36,829 nucleotides of DNA from Methylorubrum zatmanii (GTDB taxonomy: Bacteria; Pseudomonadota; Alphaproteobacteria; Rhizobiales; Beijerinckiaceae), in the NCBI RefSeq assembly GCF_014845115.1, contig NZ_NKUI01000116.1, forward strand, positions 1-36,829. Direction: 5' to 3'. The translations under genes were made by a program, and so were the position numbers. The notes below the pieces were generated by a model, which did no database searches, had not been told where the DNA came from, and saw only the letters and a list, made by a program, of their open reading frames with translations. Shown here one piece after another: positions 1 through 7,314 of the stretch. Position 1 is the stretch's first letter. Each line of letters opens with the position of its first letter.

Positions 1-107
1 CGTAGCGACCTCCTCGTAGAAGGCCGCCACATGGTGCTCGCGCGCCAAAACCGCAAGGAAACTTCCAACTCAGGCCACTAGCGAGGTGTGGGCATTCCCG
101 GATTGCC
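1..107 (+). other. Left edge; possible 3' tail of a truncated gene
   Basis: A plus-strand frame is open from base 1 to a TAG at 79-81 (26 codons). It could be the end of a gene cut by the window edge, but the peptide is too short to identify. Nothing else is visible before the stop codon of the minus-strand gene at 108. Confidence 0.2.
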
Positions 108-548
108 TCATGCCTCGGCTTCGATCTTACGGATCGCCCCATCGAGACCGACATGGAGCTGATGGCGCTCGCCTTGGCTGCGAGCGGTGATCTCGAAATG
201 CTTCGGCCTGCGTCGGGGCTCTCCCTCGGCGACGTAGCCGGCCGCCTTCACGGCCGCCAGGATGGGGGCCGGATCCACCGGCTTGCCCGGTCCGCACCGG
301 TCGGGCTGAGGCCGGTCCGGCCAGGACAGAGCCCGCTCGGTCCCGTCCGGCAGCGTGAGGAGCGTGACCTTGATCTCGGACGGCTTTCGCCGCCCGGAAA
401 CCGCAACCGGGTCGCCGACCTTCAGGTCGAGCCCTTCGATGCCCTTGGGGCCGAGATCGACCAGGACTTTGCCGTCCGCTCCCTCCAGGGCGAGCCGGTG
501 GCCGAACATGCCCCAGATCGTTCCCGCTGCCCGTACCGTCTCATCCAT
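108..548 (-). CDS. PepSY-like/OB-fold small protein (downstream paralogue)
   Basis: 146-aa protein without a clear signal peptide. The N-terminal half (about residues 5-60) is beta-rich and resembles an OB-like fold. The C-terminal half (about 75-146) has the PepSY-like pattern: a helix 'ILAAVKAAGY', then a 'KHFEITARS' strand and an 'LHVGLDGAIRKIE' strand. It matches the C-terminal half of its upstream neighbour (620-1279), so the two are tandem paralogues. The start is set at 548 because AAAGGA lies 8 nt upstream of that ATG; the ATG at 554 is only 2 nt from it. The neighbouring response regulator and kinase are divergent. PepSY proteins often accompany such systems as targets or modulators, which is inference here. 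Confidence 0.75.
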   Translation of the reverse strand: MDETVRAAGTIWGMFGHRLALEGADGKVLVDLGPKGIEGLDLKVGDPVAVSGRRKPSEIKVTLLTLPDGTERALSWPDRPQPDRCGPGKPVDPAPILAAVKAAGYVAEGEPRRRPKHFEITARSQGERHQLHVGLDGAIRKIEAEA

Positions 549-619
549 GCCCATGGTCCTTTGCGATATCCGGTGGCCGGCGGGACGCGTCCGCCGGCCG
601 TGATCGTGTCGTTGGGAGC

Positions 620-1279
620 TCAGAGGATCGAGCGCTCGCGGATCTGCCCGTCGAAGCCGACATGGAGCAGGCGCTCCCGGCCGTCCGGGCCCTTGGCGGC
701 GACCTCGAAATGGCGCGGGCCCCGCCCCGTCACCCGGACATCGCCGTAGCCGGCCTTCTCGACCGCCGCCTTCAGGGCGGGCAGATCGGTCTGCTGGCCG
801 AGGCCGACCTTGTCCCTGGCCCAATCGAGGCTGCCGCGCGGCGGGCCGCCGGCGGGGCCGAGGACGACCTGACGGCCATCCGCGCGGGTGACGATCCGGG
901 CCTGCAGGAAGCCGTGCTCGAAGCGCCCCTGGACGGTGACGGTCTCGCCCTTGTCGACCAGCTTGCCGTCCTCTCCCTCGCGTCCGGTCTCGACCAGCGC
1001 CCGGCCGCTTCCGTCCTGGATCACGAACTTGTTGCCGAAGATCTCGGCGACCTCGCCCTTCGCCGCGATGGCGCCCGAGGGGGCGAGCGTCGAGATCGCG
1101 ACCGGTGCGACCGGCGTGATCATCGCCGGCTGCCCGTTCTGCGCCAGGGAGAGGCCGACCGCGCCGAGGGCGAGCGGCGCGGCGATGGCGCCGACCACGA
1201 GGCCGCGCCGAGCCCGGCGGCGCGGCGCCGGCTGGGCTTCAGTCTGCGCGGAAGCGTCGGTGATCGTACCGTTGGTCAT
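620..1279 (-). CDS. Membrane-anchored PepSY-like protein
   Basis: 219-aa protein. An Arg-rich stretch at about residues 20-26 precedes one hydrophobic segment (about 27-47), which reads as an N-terminal anchor or signal. The exported part has an OB-like region ('GEVAEIFGNKFVIQDGSGRA', about 74-93) and a C-terminal PepSY-like domain ('LPALKAAVEKAGYGDVRV', then 'LLHVGFDGQIRERS'). Start ATG 1279 is preceded by AGGACA; an upstream in-frame extension lacks a ribosome site. It lies 71 nt upstream of its shorter paralogue and probably shares a transcript with it. It is divergent from the response regulator at 1521, and the intergenic region carries an inverted repeat at 1353-1376. Envelope sensing or inhibition of the kinase is plausible but not shown. 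Confidence 0.75.
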   Translation of the reverse strand: MTNGTITDASAQTEAQPAPRRRARRGLVVGAIAAPLALGAVGLSLAQNGQPAMITPVAPVAISTLAPSGAIAAKGEVAEIFGNKFVIQDGSGRALVETGREGEDGKLVDKGETVTVQGRFEHGFLQARIVTRADGRQVVLGPAGGPPRGSLDWARDKVGLGQQTDLPALKAAVEKAGYGDVRVTGRGPRHFEVAAKGPDGRERLLHVGFDGQIRERSIL

Positions 1280-1352
1280 GGGATGTCGATGTCCTGTGTT
1301 CCGGTGTCCCTCTCGGGCCGGAAGACTTCTAGGCCGGTGCCCGAAACTCACC

Positions 1353-1376
1353 CTGAACCAGTTCGTTCAGGTTCAG
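1353..1376. promoter_or_regulatory. Inverted/direct repeat in divergent promoter region (putative response-regulator operator)
   Basis: CTGAACC (1353-1359) and GGTTCAG (1370-1376) form a perfect 7-bp inverted repeat with a 10-nt spacer. GTTCAG is also repeated head to tail (1365-1370 and 1371-1376). The site lies between the divergent PepSY-like gene (start 1279) and the OmpR-family regulator (start 1521). OmpR-family regulators bind paired short repeats, so autoregulation by the adjacent regulator is likely; this is inference from position and symmetry. Confidence 0.5.
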
Positions 1377-1520
1377 TTAAATGCCCGCCGATAGAGCGCG
1401 CTCCGCTGCGGCGGGCCTCGTTCGTCGCGTGGCTGCCTATCGAAACAAGGGCTTAGGCGCCTTTCCCAGCCCCGGACCTGTCCGGCGGGACGGCGGCGCC
1501 GGCCGTCGGACGGGACCGCG

Positions 1521-2189
1521 ATGAAGATCCTGCTGGTCGAGGATGACGAGGCACTGGCCGCCGAACTCGCCAAGGCGCTGCGGGCCGAAGGCTTCGCCCT
1601 CGATCGCGCCCGTGACGGGATCGATGCCGGCCATCTCGGCGAGACGGAGGCCTACGATGCCGTCGTGCTCGATCTCGGCCTGCCCCAGCGCGACGGCGTC
1701 GCGGTGTTGCAGGGCTGGCGCGCCGCCGGTCGCACGATGCCGGTGCTCGTCCTCACCGCCCGCGACGGTTGGAGCGACAAGGTGGCGGGCTTCAAGGCCG
1801 GAGCCGACGACTACCTCGTCAAGCCGTTCCGGGTCGAGGAGCTGGTGATGCGCCTGCGGGCCCTGGTGCGCCGGGCTCAAGCCAACGGCTCACAACGGAT
1901 CGATTGCGGTCCCCTCGTCTACGATCCCGGCCTCGGCACCTTCGAGCATCACGGGCTGCCCCTGCGGCTCACCGGCCTGGAATGGCGCGTGCTGTGCTGT
2001 CTCATCCTGCGTAAGGAGGTGGTGGTGCCCCGCGCCCAACTGATCGAGCGGGTCTATGACGGGGATGCCGAGGTCGATTCCAACTCGGTCGAGGTCATCA
2101 TCACGCGCCTGCGCCGCAAGATCGCGCCCGCCGCCATCGAGACGGTGCGCGGCCACGGCTACCGCCTGATGCCGGTGGGGACGGCGTGA
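1521..2189 (+). CDS. OmpR/QseB-family response regulator
   Basis: 222-aa cytoplasmic transcription factor. The receiver domain (1-115) shows the acidic cluster E7/D8/D9, phosphoacceptor D51 in 'VVLDLGLP', a Thr in 'VLTARD' and Lys in 'YLVKPF'. The C-terminal winged helix (about 125-220) ends with the recognition and wing signature 'SNSVEVIITRLRRKI' and 'VRGHGYRL'. It partners the kinase at 2186: the stop TGA and the kinase GTG overlap (GTGA), indicating translational coupling. The QseB/PmrA/TctD subtype is inferred from overall sequence style. Likely target is the divergent PepSY-like gene pair. Confidence 0.93.
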   Translation: MKILLVEDDEALAAELAKALRAEGFALDRARDGIDAGHLGETEAYDAVVLDLGLPQRDGVAVLQGWRAAGRTMPVLVLTARDGWSDKVAGFKAGADDYLVKPFRVEELVMRLRALVRRAQANGSQRIDCGPLVYDPGLGTFEHHGLPLRLTGLEWRVLCCLILRKEVVVPRAQLIERVYDGDAEVDSNSVEVIITRLRRKIAPAAIETVRGHGYRLMPVGTA

Positions 2190-3583
2190 AAGCCTCCCTT
2201 CCGCCTCCACCCCATCCTCCGAAGCCGCCGCACCGAAGGGTTCACGGTCCGGGTTCGCTGCAGCGGCGCCTCCTGCTGGCGGCCGGGGCGTTCCTGAGCG
2301 TGGCCCTCCTCGCCGCCGGCCTCTCCATCGGCTTTATCCTGCACCGCTTCGTCCGCGGCCAGATCGACGGGCGCCTCGACGACCGCATCCTGTCCCTGGT
2401 CTCGGATCTGCGCCCGGATCCCGGGGGGGGCCTGTCCCTCGGGCGCGACCGGGACGGGCCGCCCTTCGACCGGCCCCGGTCCGGCTGGTACTGGCAGGTG
2501 CGGCGCGGCGCGGCGTGGCTCGGCTCCGCCTCCCTCGACGGGCGTCGCTTAGCCCATCCCGATCTCCCCGAGCGGCAACGGGACGCCGGAACGCCCGCGC
2601 CTGCGGACGGCACCGGCCCGTGGGGCGAGGGCCTGATCCTGCGCATCCTGACGATCCCCGGCGAGGGGGGCGCGCCGCCGACCGTCCTGGCCGCCTCGGC
2701 TCCGAACGCGGCCCTGCGCGGCCCGGTCCTCGAAGCCCTGCGCACGCTCGCCGTCTGTCTCGGGGTGATCGGCCTGTTCCTGTTCGCTGGGGTTCTCGTC
2801 CAGGTCCGGTTGGGCCTGCGGCCCTTACGCCGCCTGCGCGATCAACTGGCCGAGGTGAGATCCGGTGCCAGGGACCGGCTGCCTCCGCGCCAGCCGGAGG
2901 AAATCCGCCCCCTGGTCAGCGAGATGAACGCGCTGCTCGACCAGAATGCGACCCAGCTGGAGCATGCCCGCGCCCATGTCGCCAACCTCGCCCACAGCCT
3001 GAAGACGCCGCTCGCGACCCTGTCGATGGCGCTGGCCGACACGGCCTCCGACCGCGACGGTGGGCTCCGGCGATTGGTCGAGGGGATGGACCGGCGAATC
3101 CGCCATCATCTCCGCCGCGCCCGGAGCGCGGCCATCGGCGGCGGCGCCCGCACCAGGGTCGATCTCGCGACGCATGTGGGCGACCTGCGGGTGGTGCTCG
3201 CGCGCCTTCATGCCGACAAGGGCATCGCGTTCTTGCTCGATGTGCCGGACGGCCTCGCAATCGCCTGCGATCCGCAGGATCTCGACGAGATGCTCGGCAA
3301 CCTGATCGAGAATGCCTGTCAGTGGTGCCGCGGCCGCGTCCGGGTCGCGGCGCAGCGGGTCGGCAGCGAAGCCGTCGTGCGGATCGAGGATGACGGGCCG
3401 GGCCTCACCGGCGAGGCCGCTTCGGCGGTGCTGAAGCGGGGGCGCCGCCTCGACGAGAGCCAGCCCGGCCACGGCTTCGGGCTGCCCATCGCGGTGGAGC
3501 TGGCGGAGCTGTATGGTGGCTCCGTCAGGCTCGAACTCTCCGATCTCGGCGGTCTCTGCGTGCGGCTGACGCTGCCCGCCTGA
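2186..3583 (+). CDS. PhoQ-like sensor histidine kinase
   Basis: 465-aa inner-membrane kinase. TM1 is about residues 28-53 and TM2 about 186-207, enclosing a Pro- and acidic-rich periplasmic sensor region. A HAMP-like linker (about 208-260) leads to the H box 'NLAHSLKTPLATL' with phosphoacceptor H270, in the HSLKTPL form seen in PhoQ-like kinases. The HATPase domain shows the N box 'NLIENACQWC', G1 'EDDGPGL' and a G2-like 'GHGFGLPIA'. The start is GTG, overlapping the regulator stop by 4 nt. It ends 8 nt before the convergent secreted-protein gene at 3592, with no clear terminator between them. The ligand is unknown. Confidence 0.92.
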   Translation: MKASLPPPPHPPKPPHRRVHGPGSLQRRLLLAAGAFLSVALLAAGLSIGFILHRFVRGQIDGRLDDRILSLVSDLRPDPGGGLSLGRDRDGPPFDRPRSGWYWQVRRGAAWLGSASLDGRRLAHPDLPERQRDAGTPAPADGTGPWGEGLILRILTIPGEGGAPPTVLAASAPNAALRGPVLEALRTLAVCLGVIGLFLFAGVLVQVRLGLRPLRRLRDQLAEVRSGARDRLPPRQPEEIRPLVSEMNALLDQNATQLEHARAHVANLAHSLKTPLATLSMALADTASDRDGGLRRLVEGMDRRIRHHLRRARSAAIGGGARTRVDLATHVGDLRVVLARLHADKGIAFLLDVPDGLAIACDPQDLDEMLGNLIENACQWCRGRVRVAAQRVGSEAVVRIEDDGPGLTGEAASAVLKRGRRLDESQPGHGFGLPIAVELAELYGGSVRLELSDLGGLCVRLTLPA

Positions 3584-3591
3584 GGGGCGGC

Positions 3592-3900
3592 CTACCAGCG
3601 GCGATGCCAACCGCCATGCCAGCCAGCGTGCCGGAAGCCGCCCCAGCGATAGCCGCCATGCCACGCGAAACGGCGATGCCAATGGTAGCCGTAGCGCCAG
3701 CGATACCCGCCCCAGGGCCGATAGCCGAAGCGGTGATAGACTGGCCCGTAAACGTAGGGGCGATAGCCGAAATTCGGCCGGCACCAGCCGTAATAGCCCC
3801 GATGGAAGCCGAGGCCGCAGCCGTCCCGGGCCTCGGCGTCCGAAGCGGTGGTCAGAAGTCCGGCGGCGAGCGCCAGCGGAATCGCGATCTTGCCGATCAT
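3592..3900 (-). CDS. Secreted GCG_CRPN-type Gly/His/Tyr/Arg/Trp-rich protein
   Basis: 102-aa protein with a Sec signal peptide (about 1-24, ending 'DAEA'). The short conserved prefix 'DGCGLGFHRGYYGWCRPN' has paired cysteines at 28 and 40, and is followed by a low-complexity tail rich in Tyr, Arg, His, Trp and Gly. This is the GCG...CRPN prefix-to-repeat architecture I recall as common in Methylobacterium, of unknown function. The His-rich tail could bind metal or nucleic acid, but that is speculation. ATG 3900 is followed at once by the signal sequence. The neighbouring gene at 3950-4213 encodes a second protein of this type. Confidence 0.82.
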   Translation of the reverse strand: MIGKIAIPLALAAGLLTTASDAEARDGCGLGFHRGYYGWCRPNFGYRPYVYGPVYHRFGYRPWGGYRWRYGYHWHRRFAWHGGYRWGGFRHAGWHGGWHRRW

Positions 3901-3949
3901 GATGCACTCCTGGGTGCCCGGCCCTGGGCCGGGGAGAGGGGAAGGGGAT

Positions 3950-4213
3950 TCAGTTCGGCCAGCAGCGGCGGCCATAGGGGCCGATATGAAAGCCCGCCGG
4001 GCAGGAGACGCCGCGGATATAGCCGCCTGCCTGTCCGCCGGGGCGGCAGCCGCCATAGGGGCCGCGATGGGCATAGGGCCCGCAGCCGTCATAGACCCGG
4101 ATGATCGGCGTATCGGCGCCGGTGGTGGCGCCCTCTTGGACCAGCGGCAGGGCCATGGCCGGGACCGCGAGGCCGGTGGCCAGCAGGGCGGCCGAAACGA
4201 GACGTTTGACCAT
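3950..4213 (-). CDS. Small secreted GCG_CRPN-like cysteine protein
   Basis: 87-aa protein with a signal peptide (about 1-21, ending 'AMA'). The mature part carries 'DGCGPYAHRGPYGGCRPGG', an analogue of the GCG...CRPN prefix, then a second Cys pair in 'GVSCPAGFHIGPYGRRCWPN' at the C-terminus. Cysteine pairs after a signal peptide suggest disulfides in the periplasm or outside the cell. It is 49 nt upstream of the larger family member and probably co-transcribed with it. A GTAAC-N5-GTAAC box at 4320-4334 lies about 107 nt upstream and matches one in front of the neighbouring regulator gene. Function unknown. Confidence 0.78.
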   Translation of the reverse strand: MVKRLVSAALLATGLAVPAMALPLVQEGATTGADTPIIRVYDGCGPYAHRGPYGGCRPGGQAGGYIRGVSCPAGFHIGPYGRRCWPN

Positions 4214-4319
4214 CGACGACGTCCTTCACCTTCGTGAACCTGCGGCGGGCTCGCCGCGTCGGGTTGAGCGAAGGGTCGCCCGCAGCTCCTTCCCGGATGT
4301 GACGGGCCGCTGCGTCGGG

Positions 4320-4334
4320 GTAACGTTTTGTAAC
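4320..4334 (+). promoter_or_regulatory. GTAAC-N5-GTAAC direct-repeat box (putative OmpR-type site)
   Basis: The 15 bases GTAACGTTTTGTAAC lie between the kinase stop (4349) and the start of the 87-aa secreted-protein gene (4213). Fourteen of 15 bases match the box upstream of the response regulator at 6453. Two pentamers spaced 10 bp apart is the usual geometry of OmpR-family binding sites. The inferred binder is the adjacent regulator. Confidence 0.55.
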
Positions 4335-4348
4335 CGGCCACCCGCCCG

Positions 4349-5725
4349 TCAGGCGAGGGCCGGGAGGGTGACGACGAGCCGGGCGCCGCCCAGGGATCCG
4401 GCCTCGGCGACGACGCTGCCGCCATGGGCCTCGGCGATCTGCCGCGCGATGGTGAGGCCGAGTCCCGTGCCGCCGGTCTGTCGGCTGCGGGAGCGTTCGA
4501 CCCGGTAGAACGGGCTGAACACCGCCGCGCGTTCGGCGTCCGGGATACCCGGCCCGTCATCCTCGACGACGACGTGGCAGACCGTGCCGGTGCGGCTCAC
4601 GGCGACGGCGACCGTGGAGCGGCTGAACTTGACCGCGTTCTCGATCAGGTTGGCGACGACGCGCCGCAACGCGACCGCATCGCCCACGGTCACCGCGTCC
4701 TGCACGTCCTCGCCGGTCAGCCGGATCGCGATGCCCTGCGCCGCCTGCTCGGCGACTTCGACCGCGACCAAGTCGGCGAGATCGACCGCCGCGCGTTCCA
4801 CGCCGACGGCGGTGCCGCGGGCGAAGCCGAGGGAGGTGTCGATCAGGGCCGTCATCGCATCGAGATCCTCGATCAGCCGCTCCCGCCGCTCCGGCTCGGC
4901 CACGCCCTCGGCCCGCAGGCGCAGGCGCGTCAGGTAGGTCTTGAGGTCGTGGGAGATGGCGCCGATCAGAAGCGAGCGCTCGGCCATCAGGCCGACGATG
5001 CGTTCCTGCATCACCTGCACCGCCCGGGCGAGATGCCGGATTTCGGGGGCACCCTGGGTCGGGATGGCGGGCTCCGTCACGCGACCGTCGAAGCGGGACA
5101 CCGCTTCGGTCAGGCGCCGCAGGGGGGTGAGTTCGTGACGCGCCCCGACGAGGACGAGACCGGCCACCGCCACGCCCAGGATCGCCACCCACAGGCTCAA
5201 CGGCAGCCCGAGCAGCCAGGGCATCAGCGAGCGATGGCGTTCGATGGCGGAGATGACCAGAATTCGGCCATCCGGCAGCCGATAGGTCGCCGTCGACAGG
5301 CTGCCGATCGGCCGGCGCCGGTCCTGATCCGCGACATCCGCCGCATCGACGCCCCGGTGCAGCATGGCGGTGCTGGTGAAGGCGGAGATCCGGTCGTCCG
5401 TCTCCCCCGTCAGCCGGCGCAGGCGTGCTTCGAGGCGCGGCTCGCGGATCAGCTCGGCCTCCGGTGGGGGCTGATCGGCGATCTCGGCCCTCAAGGCCTC
5501 GCCGCTCACCGCCTTCAGGATGGCGGGCCGCAGGGCGGGGTCGGCCTCCCGCAGAAGGGTCATGATGTGCGCGGCCTGATCGAGGCGCGGGAAGCTGCTG
5601 TTCCAGGGGAAGGGCCGGTGCGCGATCTGCCAGCGATCGATCGAGACCGTGACGATCACCAGCACCGAGAGTGCCCCGAGCAGGAACAGCATGATCCGGC
5701 CGAGCAGGCCGATCCGGGCCATCAT
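4349..5725 (-). CDS. HAMP-containing sensor histidine kinase
   Basis: 458-aa inner-membrane kinase. TM1 is about residues 8-29 and TM2 about 173-194; the region between is periplasmic. HAMP spans about 195-247. The dimerisation/phosphoacceptor motif is 'GAISHDLKTYLTRL' with H259; the usual proline of HDLRTPL is tyrosine here (Y264). The HATPase domain has 'NLIENAVKFS', 'VEDDGPGIP', 'FYRVERSRS' and 'GGTGLGLTIARQI'. The start ATG overlaps the regulator's stop (ATGA), so the two are coupled. The overall type resembles EnvZ/RstB-like kinases. The signal is unknown. Confidence 0.93.
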   Translation of the reverse strand: MMARIGLLGRIMLFLLGALSVLVIVTVSIDRWQIAHRPFPWNSSFPRLDQAAHIMTLLREADPALRPAILKAVSGEALRAEIADQPPPEAELIREPRLEARLRRLTGETDDRISAFTSTAMLHRGVDAADVADQDRRRPIGSLSTATYRLPDGRILVISAIERHRSLMPWLLGLPLSLWVAILGVAVAGLVLVGARHELTPLRRLTEAVSRFDGRVTEPAIPTQGAPEIRHLARAVQVMQERIVGLMAERSLLIGAISHDLKTYLTRLRLRAEGVAEPERRERLIEDLDAMTALIDTSLGFARGTAVGVERAAVDLADLVAVEVAEQAAQGIAIRLTGEDVQDAVTVGDAVALRRVVANLIENAVKFSRSTVAVAVSRTGTVCHVVVEDDGPGIPDAERAAVFSPFYRVERSRSRQTGGTGLGLTIARQIAEAHGGSVVAEAGSLGGARLVVTLPALA

Positions 5726-6453
5726 GGCGCGGGCTTCACCGGGGCGGCCAGGATGTAGCCGGCGTTGCGCACGGTCTTGAGCAGGGCCGCGACGCCGCTG
5801 CCGGAGGCGTCGAGCTTGTGGCGCAGCCGGCTCACCTGCACGTCGATGGTGCGGTCGAAGGCATCGGCGGTGCGTCCGCGCGTCCAGTCGAGGAGCTGGT
5901 CGCGGGAGAGCACCCGCTGCGGCCGGGTCAGGAAGCAGTGGAGCAGGTCGTATTCGGCGCTGGTGAGCGGGATCTCGGCACTGGGCCGACCGGTCGTGAC
6001 CCGGCGCGCCGCGAGATCGACCACGAGGTCGGCCACGAGGAGCGTTTCGCGCGCGGGATCGGCGCCCTGGCCGCCGTTCCCGGTGGCGCGGCGCAGGACA
6101 GCGCGGATCCGCGCGAGCAGCACCCGCGGGTTGAACGGCTTCGAGACGTAGTCGTCGGCGCCCATCTCCAGGCCGAGCACCCGGTCGATATCCTCGTCCT
6201 TGGCGGTCAGCATGACGATGGGCGGTCCGCCCGCCGCGCGCAGGCGCCGGCAGATCGACAGCCCGTCCTCGCCCGGCAGCATCCAGTCGAGCACGATCAG
6301 GTCCGGCGCCGGCCCCGCCGCGAGCAGCCGGTCGAGGCTCGCGCCGCCGTCGAGGCAGAGGGCACGAAAGCCTTCGCCTTCCAGATAGCCGGCGAGTTGC
6401 GTGCGGATGTCGCCGTCATCCTCGACGATGGCGATGGTGGGGACGTCGCTCAT
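5722..6453 (-). CDS. OmpR-family response regulator
   Basis: 243-aa transcription factor. The receiver has the acidic cluster 'EDDGD' (11-15), phosphoacceptor D56 in 'IVLDWMLPGEDG', 'VMLTAKDEDID' and 'DDYVSKPFN'. The winged-helix effector ends in 'VQVSRLRHKL' and 'KTVRNAGYIL'. It is the upstream gene of a two-gene operon with the kinase. A GTAAC-N5-GTGAC box lies about 50 nt upstream of the start, consistent with autoregulation. No Shine-Dalgarno stronger than AGGGC is visible before the ATG at 6453. Confidence 0.93.
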   Translation of the reverse strand: MSDVPTIAIVEDDGDIRTQLAGYLEGEGFRALCLDGGASLDRLLAAGPAPDLIVLDWMLPGEDGLSICRRLRAAGGPPIVMLTAKDEDIDRVLGLEMGADDYVSKPFNPRVLLARIRAVLRRATGNGGQGADPARETLLVADLVVDLAARRVTTGRPSAEIPLTSAEYDLLHCFLTRPQRVLSRDQLLDWTRGRTADAFDRTIDVQVSRLRHKLDASGSGVAALLKTVRNAGYILAAPVKPAP

Positions 6454-6503
6454 GCCCTGAGCATAGGAGGGCAGGGCGGCCCGGCAACGCGAAAGTGGCC
6501 GCT

Positions 6504-6518
6504 GTCACAAAACGTTAC
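6504..6518 (-). promoter_or_regulatory. GTAAC-N5-GTGAC box upstream of the response regulator
   Basis: Read on the minus strand the site is GTAACGTTTTGTGAC, one mismatch from the box at 4320-4334. It lies about 50 nt upstream of the regulator start at 6453, where an activator or autoregulator would bind. Repeat geometry fits an OmpR-family dimer. Confidence 0.55.
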
Positions 6519-6618
6519 ATGGGCTCACCCGGCAGCGCCGCCCGTGGCCCTGACCGCCAGGGACTGCGAAGAGTCTCCCGATGGTGACGCCCGCCGCTCT
6601 CCGCCCCAACCCACCTGC

Positions 6619-7314
6619 TCAGGCGCTGGTATGCTCGGCGACGTAGCGGCCCAGGGCGCTCGCGGCGTTGAGCATGTGGGCGCGCATCCGCCGCGCCGCC
6701 GCGTCGCCGTCGCCCTCGGCGATCGCCTGGAGGATCTCGCCGTGCTCGGCGCGGGAACGCAGGATGCGCGCGCCGTGACGCAGCTGCGTTCGCCGGAAGG
6801 CCGACAGGCGCGCCCGAATGGCCAGCGCTTGTTCGGCCATGAAGCCGTTATGGGTCCCGCGATACAGCGCCTCGTGGAAAGAGCGGTTCAGGGCGTCGTA
6901 GGTGTCGTAATCCTGCGCCGCGACGGGGGCCGCCGATTGCTCGTGCAGATCCATCAGGGCGCTGAGTTCGAGAGGGGTCATCCGGTAGGTGGCGAGCCGC
7001 ACGCAGAGGGATTCGAACTCGGCGGTCGTCTCGAACATCTCCATGATCCGCTCGGGCGTCATGCGGGTGACCACGACGCCGCGCCGGGGCCGCATCTCGA
7101 CCAGACCGCTGGAGGCGAGTTGGCGCAGGGCCTCGCGCACCGGGGTACGCGAGGCGCCGAAGCGGTCGGCGAGATGCTGTTCGTCGAGGGCGATCCCGGC
7201 GGCGAGGACGCCGGAGGCGATCTCGTCCGTCAGGGCGTTGCGGATCTGATCGGAGAGCAGACTGCGCCCCTCGACCATGCCGTCCATGTCGCCGCCATCT
7301 CCCATCCGCATCAT
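6619..7314 (-). CDS. GntR-family (FCD/FadR subfamily) regulator, probable malonate regulator
   Basis: 231-aa transcription factor. The N-terminal winged helix (about residues 15-80) shows the GntR signature 'DEQHLADRFGASRTPVREALRQL'. The C-terminal all-helical FCD ligand domain (about 90-220) carries 'FHEALYRGTHN' and 'EHGEILQAI' with metal/ligand-binding His and acidic residues. The chosen ATG at 7314 overlaps the madM stop (ATGA); an ATG at 7278 is an alternative. It is the last gene of madL-madM-gntR and probably senses malonate or a derivative. Malonate decarboxylase loci often carry a LysR-type MdcR; here an FCD regulator takes that place. Likely operators are the three TCGTATGC copies at 8673-8774. 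Confidence 0.9.
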   Translation of the reverse strand: MMRMGDGGDMDGMVEGRSLLSDQIRNALTDEIASGVLAAGIALDEQHLADRFGASRTPVREALRQLASSGLVEMRPRRGVVVTRMTPERIMEMFETTAEFESLCVRLATYRMTPLELSALMDLHEQSAAPVAAQDYDTYDALNRSFHEALYRGTHNGFMAEQALAIRARLSAFRRTQLRHGARILRSRAEHGEILQAIAEGDGDAAARRMRAHMLNAASALGRYVAEHTSA

